This document shows positions 38,580-51,400 of a DNA stretch of 64,000 nt, in pieces. Each line of letters begins with the position of its first letter. Positions within the stretch are counted from its first letter, which is position 1. The notes below the pieces were generated by a model. The model saw nothing but the letters and a program-made list of their open reading frames with translations, did not search any database and was not told the DNA's origin. Origin of the DNA: Phallusia mammillata (Eukaryota > Chordata > Ascidiacea > Phlebobranchia > Ascidiidae); the NCBI GenBank assembly GCA_003260075.1, contig QLIY01000676.1, positions 1-64,000 of the forward strand. The letters are read 5' to 3'. Both the position numbers and the translations under genes were made by a program.

Positions 38580-41500
38580 TTAATTTCTGGTTACGAACTT
38601 CAGTTTGAACTGATTTGGACTCAAGATGGCGCCAGAATCGCCGGCCATGTCAACGTTTGCGTCACTAGCGGCGATGGTGACGTCAAACTTGTGAAACACA
38701 GCAACCATATCAGCTAGAATCTCAGTTTCGGCGATTCTTTGACCGACACAAGAGCGCCACCCAATGCCGAAAGGAAACACGTGACCTGACTTTATGAACG
38801 CTCCTGATTGGTTCAAATGTCGTTCCGCTCTGAAGACTTCAGGATCTGGTGCCCAGAATTTCTTGTCATAGTGGACGCTCCATATATTGGGCATGACTGC
38901 CATTCCCTTCGGAACCTTATATCCCATGAGGCTTGTGTCTTCTGTGACGTAATGAAAAAGGCTCGTCGGTGCGATTGGTCGAAGGCGGAACGATTCCTCG
39001 ATAACAGCTTGGGTGTAATGAAGTTCATGTTTTTTGTGGGTAATCACAGCTTTTACAGCAAATGGACAACCTAAAGGCAAACATGTAAGTTACGCTGTAA
39101 AGTTTTTACGTACACATCACGCATAGTTTTCCCATTGGCACAACGGCAGTCAAACTCTTCGCGTACAAGCACTGTAACTAAAGTTCACGACCAGTATCGC
39201 CTTGGTGAACAAAACAGGACTGTGGTTTGAAAGCCCCTAAACGACAATTTCTTTAAATTTAGGTTTAGGGTAGTTTTTTTCGTTGGTAAAGATTAACAAA
39301 CGCAGGCTAGTATACTCAGCATTCAAATTAAATTATAGGAGCAAATCAGAAATTGGAGAAGATTAAAGAGCATCTAGTGCGGGGGGGGGGGTATTAACAA
39401 ACGCAGGCTAGTATAGTACTCAGCATTAAAATTAAAATATAGGAGCAAATCAGAAATTGGAGAAGATTAAAGAGCATCTAGTGCGCTATCGATTAACCAA
39501 CTATTCCTAACTAATGTGATTTTACAGTCAAAAAACAACGCGTCACCTTTCAACACATAGTCAAGCTCTTGCTGCATTCGATTTTTCGTTTCTGGATTTT
39601 TCATCAAGAACAAAACGGCCCAGAGAAAAGCCGCAGTAGTTGTGGAGGTTCCAGCAAACACGAAATCCTCCATTAGGATTGCAAGGAATTCCTTTTCATT
39701 TGTTGTCGGGTTCGGAAAAGCTGCAACAAGCGAGAAAATCAAAATCCACTTTCCAAATATTCTAAGATTTCTGCTTCAGGACTGTGCATGCTTTTGGTAA
39801 CGCACTTAATTGAGTTAAATGTTAAATTAGTGTTTTTGCAGCACAAACAAACCCAATGTTGTTGTTTTTCAAGTTTTGCCTAAAAAACGAACTTTTCTTA
39901 TACCTTTGTCGAAACTTGAAATAAAATCGGACGTGCATCGGTTTTCCGCTCTGCGCTCATCCGCCATAGCAAGCATTTTTTTGATAATTATCTTACGATT
40001 GTTTGCGGCGTCAGAGAGAAACCTGTAACAGTATTCATTTACCTCAACACTTTGATTTGAGCTATTTTGAGCTAGATTTTTTACCTGCTCATCGAAGGTA
40101 TGTAACTAAGCCATGGGACCAGAAACAAAAGGGTAAACTTCTGATCTCGGATGTCTGAATAAATCATTTTAATCAGGTCAGCCACTTTTGTATCCGTGGT
40201 GTCATAACGACGAGAAAAGCAAGTCTGTCAAATAATATAAAAATATAGAAAAATATGTGGTGTATTACCCAAAGTGTGAAGAAATATTGTCGAACAGCAC
40301 AAAGAAGAATGAAAGTTTATTAATTTATTTTGTAAGCTTAGTTTATTAAATGAGTGGTCGGCAACCATCGGTCCTTGATGAGTTACCCGGATAATTTATG
40401 TAAATCAATCCTTGCATACGGAAGTGTTTGTAAATATGTATTAGATTCACACACTGAGGAAAACGACTTACCTGCATGACTACGTTTGCCATTGACATCG
40501 ACACAAGCTCTTTGATGTCCCTTTCGCCTTCAAGTTTTGATAAACTTTCTTGCAAATGTTCCGTTTCTGTCACGATGCCATCCTCAATCGCTGTGACATT
40601 AGGTGAAATACAAGTTTCTTGTTTTAGAGAATTAAGTAATTTTATCAAAGCAACAAACAAAACGTTGTAAAAAAGTTTTAGATTGATGTATAATGATCCA
40701 TTATCTGAAATTGTGCGAAAAAGTTCAGGTCATGGAAACCGTCACCTTTTACAAACAATACACAAACAATTGCAGAAACAACAACAGGAAAATTGAGCAA
40801 AACCAATAGAAAATGTTTTAACAACATACCTTACGACAGCCCCACAATTAGCCAATAAGTGGCGCAAATAGCCCTAAACCCCATTCAAAACGATCTATCT
40901 CTAAATTGCTGACGGTTAGGGATTTTGGATTGTGTAAGGTATTATCATTCAAAAGACAACAAAACTAACTTATTTTTTTAATTTAAAAAAAAATTGCTTT
41001 CTATACACCCCTCTTTGGCTGTTAAAATAAATAATTCAGCCCTTTGCGCCATGTTAGTAGCTCTACCGTTAATAACATACTTTGCCAAATATCTTTGAAA
41101 CTGTCACGTGAAAAAACTCTCCACTTGGTCCACAGGTTGTCGTATTGTTTGAAGAAGAGTCCTTTGTTGTCGCGGGCAGCATCGGTTACACACGAATCCT
41201 TCCGCCCCGAAAACGCGCTTGCCTTCTGAATAAACGCCTCCTGGAAAGCTTCAAACCTACGAAAGTCGCAAAACTAAATGAGCACAGGTGCGAACTTTAG
41301 TTAAAAAAGATCTATCCGCATACAAAAAGCTTACATAGCAAAGATATGTACTCGTTAGAAAAAAAAGCAAAAAACGAATCTAAAAAAATGTAAACTAGAA
41401 AACTACTGAGATATGCAAGAGTGCAAGACCACCTATTATAATATTAAATAATTATTTAACTTATTTACAAGTTTGCATGTAAAAACATTTTGCTTAATTA

Positions 41501-41682
41501 ACTTACCCGTGGATGGCAAGAGTTGGAGTCGATCCCATCTGAATCTGGTAAACATCTCCGTAATGATCCTCGGCCCATTGCATCAAAGTTTTTTCCTTGT
41601 ATTTCAGCATACTGAACAGAGACCCAACTACGGGGAATCCCCAAGGACCAGGCAAGTCCTCCAGGTTCGCTTTTCCGGACAT
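38580..41682 (-). CDS. Cytochrome P450, clan 2 (CYP2-like), CYP-C
   Basis: This gene is intact and is the closest relative of CYP-B. The coding exons are 41507-41682, 41081-41256, 40472-40590, 40085-40224, 39904-40022, 39547-39720 and 38580-39070: 1395 nt, 464 residues. The hinge EDLPGPWGFPVVG begins near residue 8. The frame stays open upstream to an ATG at 41805, which would add about 41 residues with a moderately hydrophobic stretch. CYP-A and CYP-B have upstream stops, so I prefer 41682. The I-helix is FAGTSTTTAAF (Ser/Thr in place of Asp/Glu). ExxR is EESFRLRP, the haem loop PFGIGWRSCVGQR and the C-terminus SPNQFKLKFVTRN. The last exon is uninterrupted (491 nt, equal to the two CYP-B pieces together). 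A join with a duplicated intron flank lies at 39381-39391. Confidence 0.94.
39293..39484. repeat. Duplicate around G-run join 39381-39391
   Basis: The segment ATTAACAAACGCAGGCTAG to GAGCATCTAGTGC occurs before and after the run with one small indel. It lies in the last intron of CYP-C. Confidence 0.87.
40828..41072. repeat. Interspersed repeat (GTGGCGCAAA family)
   Basis: It shares GTGGCGCAAA, the CCCTAAACCCC/GGTTAGGG segments and AAATAATTCAGCCCTTTGCG with repeats at 49909-50313 and 55510-55800. It lies in a CYP-C intron. Confidence 0.55.
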
Positions 41683-44154
41683 TGTATGAAATTTACTCAC
41701 AAGCTCTTGTTTAACTAAACACTTGAAACAAAACATTTTTAATGGTAGATGCAAAACATACAGGAATATATTTAGCCCTTCAAATGCGCAAATACTTTTC
41801 CTCAATGCTTTCCGGTACTTGCCAAAAGGAATGGCATTACTGGTTTAAATAAACCTACAATCGTTGAGTCTTATAACGAAAAAAAACAACGCTTGTTCTG
41901 TTTGTGTCTCAAACAGTTACACATTTCGCATTGCTACCACTATAAAAAAAGAAAAGAAAGACCTCTTTCAGCTTTATGCTACACCTTTAAAGTAACTTGC
42001 TTAGTACAAAAAATGCTGTAAACTGTGCCCAAACAGGTTGACCCGTATGGCAATATCACCAACAGGAAATCATTATAGCCACGTCATAACACTTGTTGTT
42101 ATATGATCATCCGCTACTAGGCACGTAACAACAGATGTAAACAACACAACAGGCAGAAAACAAACCCATTACAACCTGAAAGTAATGACACCCAAACCGG
42201 AAAATCATCATTAGACCTAAATTAATACTGAAATTACCCGGTCTGATATTTAGTTCCGGTAATAAAACTTTACCAGAAAAACAACAACTATTTATTCTAT
42301 ATCAGCAGTCAATAGCCTAGCTAAGTATAATGATAGAATGCTAAAATTTTACAAAATGTGCATTTTGGGCGAAAATGTTTCACTACCGGTATAGCAACCC
42401 ATCGAAAACTGAAAACTGCGTTTCTGTGATGGATTTTTTAATAAATATATACAAACAGCGATTAAAAAAGATAAAATTGCTGCCTACTGTATGCACCGCA
42501 AATACCCCAGCCTAAACTAAGTAGTTTGTAGTCTACAAGTCCACTCGCACAAAGCTGTAGGATATGCTAATGCTAAGCATAAGCACGATCAGCAAAGGTA
42601 CTGTCAACATCCCGTGCAGTTCGTGAATAATTGACGTGAAAAAAAACAAGAACGTGACTTGGCTCTCAAACAATTCGTTTTGAGATTTTTTGTGTCATTT
42701 TCGGCACTGTTGCAACGTTAAATTTTGCAATTGAGGGCAGTATTTTCAGATCAATATTAAGCGAGCACTTCTGCAACGGTTTTACAAACATGATGCAATA
42801 AAATCGCTAGAGAAGGCCACTGTGTTACTGGTTGGTAATGAAGACAAACGAAACGGAAAAGCATACTTACTATATTGCTTTGTGGCTTTCCAAAAGCTGA
42901 CCATAACAATAACATGTCCAAATATCTATAAAGTCGTTTTTTCACAATTTGCAAAACAGGCGACTGCACCATACTTACGAGATATTGTAAACATAATGTA
43001 ATTTTAGGCACATACCAAATTAAAATTGTTTAAAAAAACGAATGTTTTGCCAAAACTTTCTTTGTGTGCAGCTGCTATTCTACAAAGAAACTAATACTTG
43101 CACACAATATATATCAAAAGCAGCCTGCTAATTTTGGAAACCTTTTAAATCTAGCTGTCGCTTTCTATAACCATGGCGGACATGTTAAGCTATGTGCTGG
43201 ACACTATTCTATTGTCTCATAATTTTACAACTTGGCAAACAGTAAGTTGCGTACCGAGGTCAAGGATAAACCGTTTAAGCGTCTATAGACTTGCATAGTT
43301 AACTGGCTGACTGAAAGCTAAACTATAGTTTAGCTTTCGGGGGGGGGGGGGGGGGGGGGGGGTTTTATAAAGACTACATGCAAGCACAAGTTCATTACTT
43401 GGAATTCATTCAACTTGTTGGTTTGTTCAAAATTTTGACAGCAGCTATACCTGCGACTGCGCATAGGTTACAGGAAGAAAGGCGAACTTAACGAAAGACA
43501 AAATTCCTGTACAGGCCGCAGGGTAAAATTTAACGCCCGCGTGCCTCCAATTAACTTTGCGTGATCTTAACGCGGTAGATATTCCTGCACGACTTGCCAC
43601 AGGCAGAAATACTACCGACCACCAGACGATTTTCCCTATTGTTGGCGTCAAAAACTTGCTGATCTTTTTGGTTGTTTGGTGATTTTTGGTGATTTTTGGT
43701 GATTGTGCAGTGGCTTGGTGAATATAAATTATACATATACATATATTATTGTTGTATTCTCGATCAGAGAAAATCAACAGAATGAATAATACGAAAACAA
43801 GCACGGTTTACAAAGCACCTAAATCATTCAGCACAGCAGCACAAGAATGCGAATCAAGCAATTAAAACGCAAGGTGCGAAATGAGTACGACACAGGCCTC
43901 GAAATGCGTAATACTTAATAATTATAAAAACCGCGTTTCAAGGTGTTGAGAAACAATTTGCACATTGGCATTGTTTTAGCTCAGTAATTGTTAAAAATTT
44001 TGTCATATTTTTTGTTCTCTTATTCCATATTCGTATCGTTGATTCAAATGCAGATTGGTGTTATTTTTATCTAGGTTAAATCCTGACCTTGGCAAAGATT
44101 CTTCAAACAAGATTGGTTGCATCAAACTATAGACAGACACAGGACGCTCTAACT
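41683..44154. other. Spacer between CYP-C and the phenoloxidase
   Basis: No supportable gene. It holds a 24-base G run at 43339-43362 without duplicated flanks and a short TTGGTGATTTT microrepeat at 43670-43705. Open frames at 42757-43011 and 43445-43804 lack support. Confidence 0.4.
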
Positions 44155-44455
44155 CAGTGGTGTACAACCTCTCCCCCTCGGGCCTATGCGGCCCGTTGAT
44201 TAAAAGTTGTGCGGCCCACAGTGACGCTTAAATTTCAATGAACTAGCAAACGAGTCCAATTATTATCTATTTTTGAGCAGATCATTGAGCCCGGCTTGTT
44301 TTCTGCGACCTGGCAATAATGCGAAATTTAGTTGTAGTTAAGCATATTTGATATGCAACTAAGTAAAATCACCTTGTGTTATACAAAGGTGAGGCCCACG
44401 ATCTAGTCATCGCAATTGAATTTTTCCCTAAAGTGACCAAGGTTGCACACCCCTG
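44155..44455. mobile_element. hAT (Buster-like) MITE, 301 bp
   Basis: The ends are CAGTGGTGTACAACC and the complement-like GGTTGCACACCCCTG. The 8-bp duplication is CTCTAACT/CTCCAACT (one mismatch). GCGGCCC motifs lie inside. Confidence 0.88.
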
Positions 44456-44815
44456 CTCCAACTAGTAAGTTACTTCAACCAGCAGTACGACAAATTTAGT
44501 GATCTGCATATGTTTATTACATTTCAGTGCCTGCCTAAAAAGCTACTGCACGTTTTACAACACAGGAAACAATTTAAATGACAGGAATTGTTTTAAGCCA
44601 AAAAAAGCGAATTAATCTAAATATACATTTACAACGTGGGCTTGGTCAAACAGGGATTGGGACAGGAATAAACAGAATTAAAAGCTACAGAAACAAAGGT
44701 AAATCAACCTACAAATTTACTTCTGTTTGTTTTTCCAAGAACATTATAACAATAACTTTAATAATTTTCAACTATATCTTTTACATCCCCATATAGAACC
44801 CCACGAACTGCCCCC

Positions 44816-47800
44816 TTAGGCCGACACTAATGCCTCGACGCAGTAGATCAGGCTTTTAGCTCTGATTTTAAAATATTCCACCAAATCCCAGTTATCAGTG
44901 CTCCTGTTTTCGTCATTCAGGTACCTTTGCTTGATCATGTAAGAACTGATTGGCGCGCCAGGCTTGCATCGAGCGTAGCAGCCAGGACTTAAAAGGGTGA
45001 ATGTGAAGAAATAGTCACGCCCAGGGCCAGACTTCACACTGCAAATAATAACAAAAATTCACATTGCGAGGCGAAAATGTGGTTAATTTTTATTGTTTTA
45101 ATCCGAATTTTTCGTCAAAAATTGCCCTTTCTTGTTTTAAACAACATGTAGTAATAACGGATCAACTAATAGTTAAACACATTAACTTTTTGACATAAAG
45201 ATTTTAATCGTACCTTAAAGTTAAGAATTGGGGTTTAGAAGTCAACGGTCTTTGAAACCGCATCTTAATTTTAACTCTAATTTTTAGGTTATGTTTCTTT
45301 GTAGTGTAAAACTACTTGTTTTCATGGAACCGAAATCATTCCTGCCTCGCTACTTATTGCAAATCTCTTCATTACTTAATTACATCAACTTGCCTCAACA
45401 CAATCTCGTCACTGAGCAGGCCATCTTCGCCGACGTCAGCCTCGTTGCGGCCGTTGAAGGTCACCTTGACATTGACACGGTTGTCCACCCGGAGTGAATT
45501 TCCCTGTCGTAAGCCCAGCGTGCAATCGCGTATCGCATAACCACCACTCCCCTCCGCTCTTCCTCTCATTTTTATGCGGACACGATCCACCCCCATTTTG
45601 AAGAAATCTTGATCGTCCAGAACGACCCGGAATCGGCCAGTGTATTTGGAGTTACTGTAAAGGATTGCAAATAGGTTTAGTATATCGTGCCCAACAATTT
45701 TTTCAGGTAACTTCGTCGTAAACATTCAGTGTTATGAAAGATTAAAGCCCAATACAAGTCCCAGCAATACAAATAATCCGCCTGNTTTTATGCGGACACG
45801 ATCCACCCCCATTTTGAAGAAATCTTGATCGTCCAGAACGACCCGGAATCGGCCAGTGTATTTGGAGTTACTGTAAAGGATTGCAAATAGGTTTAGTATA
45901 TCGTGCCCAACAATTTTTTCAGGTAACTTCGTCGTAAACATTCAGTGTTATGAAAGATTAAAGCCCAATACAAGTCCCAGCAATACAAATAATCCGCCTG
46001 TGGAAAATCCAGGCTTTCCTTCAAATCTAAATAGAGCATGCTCCAACGACCTTCCATCTAGACAAGAGTTCCCGAAGCGACAGACACAGCAATACCTTCA
46101 GGAATGATGTAACAAACAGGGTATAGAGCTACTAACACAAGAACTCATGACAGAAAGGTTTGTTAAATACCGATGGATGGCGTAAATTTTAAATTTAGTT
46201 TTTATTTATTTCTGGGTTCGAAACCCGCGTGATAAAAAGTGAGTAAGATTGGGTTAGGGTATAACTCAATTAAACCTTTGAAACTAAGGTTGATTTTATT
46301 GCTGTTATTTTAATGAATTCTCACCCCAACCCTAATAGCTCTAACCGTCAGCATTCTACACAATTTTTTTTCACGGGGTTCGAACCCAGGACACTCCCGG
46401 GGACGAATCCCCCCGATCAATTTTTTTTTATTCTGTATATGGGTCAGGCGCGCTGGACAATTCGGCAAAGTTCCTGCCCTACCTGACAGCAACTTTCCAA
46501 TGTTTGTCCGGGGTTCGAACCCAGGACACTCCCGGGGACGAATCCCGATCAGGTTTTTGTCTGTATATGGGTCAGGCGCGCCAGACCGTTTGGCCAAGTT
46601 CCTGCCTGTCTGGATATGGGTCAGGCGGGCCAGACCATTTGGCCAAGTTCCTGCCCGCATTGTAAACAAATTGCATTTGAAATGTTCAAAAATGCACTTT
46701 GCGCCACGTAACGATATTTAGCAAACTTGTCTGGTGTGAGTTCGTGTGTTAGAAGATTTTCCACAAAACAGTAGCTTTTATCGACCTCAAGTTGTGTTGG
46801 TGCGTATAAAGCGATATTACCCACCAACCTGTATTCTCCCTTTCCAGATTTTCCGAAGACTGAAAACGGAGCCCAAATAAGTTCACCAATCGGCTTCGGT
46901 GGGTCAAAGCCAGTGTCATTGACGATCTTGAAGGGCACCATGCAAAAGTTATCAAGCTGTTTGGCTGCTTCGCTAAACTCCACCTGTAGAAAAAGTGCCA
47001 AAATTTTGGACATTATCGTTCGTTAGCTGAAATTTCATTTATAATTCTTGCCGACAAACAGTAGTATAATATGGTAAAACGCCGATGAATATATCCTACG
47101 GAAAATGCATTCCTTTCAAATCACAAATATAGCGAATAACGGACAACTTCTCGAGCAGAGATGGGCAAATGTATTATTGGGATTATTTTGTAGATCGGCT
47201 GTAAACAAATTTTCCAGTGTTTGGTGCAGGTCAATTTACTACCCGTATCAGTTATTCTGTCCTACGAAACATACTCTTGTTTTGTTGCATTAAAATGCTT
47301 CAACGTCGAGTTTATAATAAGTGATGCCCAGTGGATGGATTCGGCCTGTGTTGCACCGGTTCTATAGAACCGTCCCCATGAAATTTTAGTTTTTGAAAGC
47401 CCCTCACAGACCCGACTCGTGGTTTAGCAAGTAAGCAAGAAATATTTCCTTTTTTAACAAAAACAACATATCTTTCTTACAGATGAGTTGTCGATAGTGA
47501 TGGGAGTCGAAAATGGGAATCCCATGGTGCGTTTGTCAGGGTATTCAGCGCCAGCTGTTCCACAATAACTCATGCTGCCACATGAAGTAGCGGTTTCGAT
47601 TTGGTCCACCTTGTTGTTGCTCACGAAAACCGCCAAAACCCATTTCTCACCATCCTGAAAACGAGGTTAAAAACACACAGTTATTTTGCAGTTGTATGTT
47701 TGCTGATTAAGACTTCTGCATGTTGTTATTTTCGATTGCTTTATTTCTACCTCAGTGCGCAACAGTCATACATGGTGAGCTTGTTTCTTTTTAGCGTTTG

Positions 47801-48398
47801 TTTATTAAAGAGCAACAAGACGCTTTTTATCTCTTTCCGTCTCAGTGGAATTTAAGTAAGCAATGTTCCTTTCAATAATTGCCTAATGTGGCGAAGAAAA
47901 AAGCAAATGAATTAATTCTAAACTTGCACACAAAACACGTGTGGCTGACAAGGGGGGGGGGTTAATGTGGCGAAGAAAAAATCAAATGAATTAATTCTAA
48001 ACTTGCACACAAAACACGTGTGGCTGACAAAAAGCTTTCGTCAAAACTACTTTTTTGTAAAACCGCACCCCCCAATATGGTATACTTGTTAAATGTAGTT
48101 TCCATAAACAAACGCTGTAAAGGTGAACTTCTATTACATTACATGCTACTGTAATGGATAGTAAATCTTTCCTTACTAATGAAATCTCCTTTCAAGTAAC
48201 AGCAACTTCGACAATTCAGGGTCACTAAAATCAGATCAAGAAAATTCAGTGTGAAAACCACAAAATCAGTCGCTGTATTTTATTTGTTTTATGAAAACAA
48301 ACGCATTTTACTTTTATAAGTATCATCAGTGTCTGAAAGCGATTCTAATCCTCGCCTTTTCGCGGTTTTATCAGCGTACCTGCAGGTCTGCATTTGCA

Positions 48399-48436
<38 letters not shown>

Positions 48437-51400
48437 GCCCCTGTTTGCAGTCATGCAAGGCAGAGGAGAGGTTTCTTGCGGTTGGTCTGGGCGTGTGTGC
48501 ATTTTGAATTTTTTCCTTTTATTTATGGGTTTTATCCCGTTTTTTATATTGTTTTTAGATATTGATGATGCTTATAAAAGCGAAATGCATTTGTTTTAGT
48601 ACAATACGGCGACCGATTTAGTGGTTTTCACGCTGAATTGTCTGTACTTGGGGGGGGGGGAGAGGAGAGGTTTCTTGCGGTTGGTTTGGGCGTGTGTGCA
48701 TTTTGAATTTTTTGCTTTTATTTATGGGTTTTATCCCGTTTTTTTATATTGTTTTTAGATACTGATGATGCTTATAAAAGCGAAATGCATTTGTTTTCGT
48801 AAAATACGGCGACCGATTTAGTGGTTTTCACGCTGAATTGTCTGTACTTGAAAGGATATTAAGTATTTACCTTTGTACCACGTGGAAGCATCATCTGGTA
48901 AGGCCATCCACATTCACAGTTTCCTGGTTCTGGCATCGTGAAGTTGATTTCCTCTGCGCCCGCCCACTCCTCGGGTATTCGCTTGATGACTGTCGCATGG
49001 ACGTCGTACCGTTTTACAACCACGTGGTCTTCGTTCTCGTTCATGCTACAGATAAATACATTTGGTTGAACCTGTGCAGTTAATTAGATACCAAAACGTT
49101 TTTACAAATTTGCATTTTCTATGGGCTAATACCATATGTATTGACTGTGCGTGATTTTAATATACAGGAACAGTTCTGAAAAATGCATGACGATTTTGCA
49201 TTAGGTACAGTTTTGCACATTAAAAATGCTTGTTTTTTGTGTGACTTCTTTCTTTTGGCGTGTATTATACCACCTCCGAGCAACATTCGAAAACAACAGA
49301 ACATTCTGTTGAATAGTAACAAACGTTAAAAACTTACGCGTGAACAAATTTGTCCATCTCAATCCACCTTCTTCTGTCATCAACGTGTCTCTCCGGGCAA
49401 ATAAACAATCGCAAAGTCATGTGTATAGCGCCTTGGAAGCAAAATATTAACGTATTTAAAGAAGATTAATTATTAAAAAAGATTTAGAAACAGATTAATT
49501 ATAAAACATCATATTCTGTCACGTAGTAATTTAAACTATACATCCTATTTCATCGAAAATATTTTACCAGTTAGCGTGTATATATAAGTAAAACCTATAG
49601 CACCGGCCATTGCCAACAAGTTATACTATGCAGGACTACTATTTATTAGTGTTAATTGTGCAGTGATATATTTTCACCATTTGGCATTTGGCAAAATCGA
49701 TTGTCAGCCGTTTGTATTTTTTTGTATAAATAAGCTTATATTTAGTTTACCAAGTAATGTAGCAAAACCTTTCAAATCGACGCTTTGTGCAATAAAGTAT
49801 TGGTTTGTTCTGGGTAAGCCAAAAATCACATAAGCAACACTCGGCAAGTAATGTCATTGGCGCTTCATAAAAAGCAAGTTTTTCGCTACTCCTAACTCGA
49901 TGGTAGACCTACTAACACCATACCTCACGTCAGACCCACATTTAGGTGGCGCAAAGAGCTGAATTATTTATTTAGCAGCTGGAGAGGGGTGGGGGGGGGG
50001 GCTACTAACACCATACCTCACGTCAGACCCACATTTAGCTAATTTTTGATAGGTGGCGCAAAGAGCTGAATTATTTATTTAGCAGCTGGAGAGGGGTAGG
50101 GTTAAGATGTAAGTTTTTACAAATTTTACATCAAAAAACAAATTTTGTTGCTAGTTTTATTGAATTTTGAATACTAATACCTTACCCCGACCCTAATAGC
50201 CCTAAACGTGAGCATTTTTAGAGACTTATCGTTTTAAATAGGAAAAGTGCCCTTTGTGCCACCTATCGAAAATTTGTTAAATGTGTGTCTACCGTGAGGT
50301 ATGGTGTTAGTAGATTTTTCTAACTCGACAGGACTTTACAGGGTTCACTCTTTTGTACAATTTTACTTTAGATTTTTACCACCCTCGGTTGTAAAAATAC
50401 ACTAGAGATTAAAGAACATACTGCTCCCACCTGTAATGTCTGGCTTTCGACGCAAGCGTATATGGTATGAGAAGGGTTCGTGGTTCAGTTTGAATTCCAC
50501 TTCGTGTTTCAATTGAGGATCTATCAAGGCTGTTTTGATGTCGGCAGATTTGAAACCACTTTTGGCCCATTTGCCTCCTTGCCATCTGAAATGCAGATTA
50601 CGACTTTCAAAGCAGTGTTTGTAGCTTCTGGAGAGTTTTATACTCAGGTATACGTGTGTTCGTCAATGTGAAAAACTAGCTCTAATGTCTAAATTAGTTA
50701 CAGTCTTCCGCCCATGTGACAAAATGTAGCCATAATGTTTATTTCTAAAGTACAGTATGTTTGTTACAATGTTTTCTCCCCTATTTACGGTGTTGAACTC
50801 AGAAACGTATACAGGCCCAAAATTTGGGAGCAAACTTGGGCCGAACCCGAAACTGCCAGCTCGACACCCGACTTTCGACCAAAGTTTTGTTGATATTAAG
50901 CCCGAATTGAGGTGATATTGCAAAACAAAAATGTTACCCAATGTTAAGTCAGGCCCGAATCAAGCTTATTTTAATCAAACAGAACCCCGAACCAGGACCC
51001 AAATCTTATAACAATAGTGTTTACCTAGAAGTTATTACAATTAAGTGATACGTTCCTCACTTTTGTTCTCACCAACCGTTACTTACTTGTCGAAACCATT
51101 TGGAGCCTGTCTTCCAGGGACAAGTACGACATCCCCAGGATCGACGATAACACCTGGATTGGTCTCTTTCAGCTCAGTCACAGAGTTGTCGAAGTACACT
51201 TGAACAACTTCGTCCACCCTTTTGTGCCAGCGGAAAAAGATCGGATCCCTTGCGGCCGTTGCAGGCCGAATCATGTAAGTTGTCTATGCAAAAAAGTAGA
51301 GCATGATTTTGCAAAGTTACTCTCCGTTTCTGAACCGTTTTCTTGAAGTACACAGCGGGTGTCATATCGCAGGTATCGAATTAATCTTATGTGCAACGGG

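Noticed and set aside
46310..46669. 119-codon frame with repeated RPRECPGFEPR
   Set aside because: This peptide is the translation of SINE B-boxes, not a gene.
48291..48599. Gly-rich open frames
   Set aside because: They arise from the 37-G run inside a foldback element; no start context or homology.
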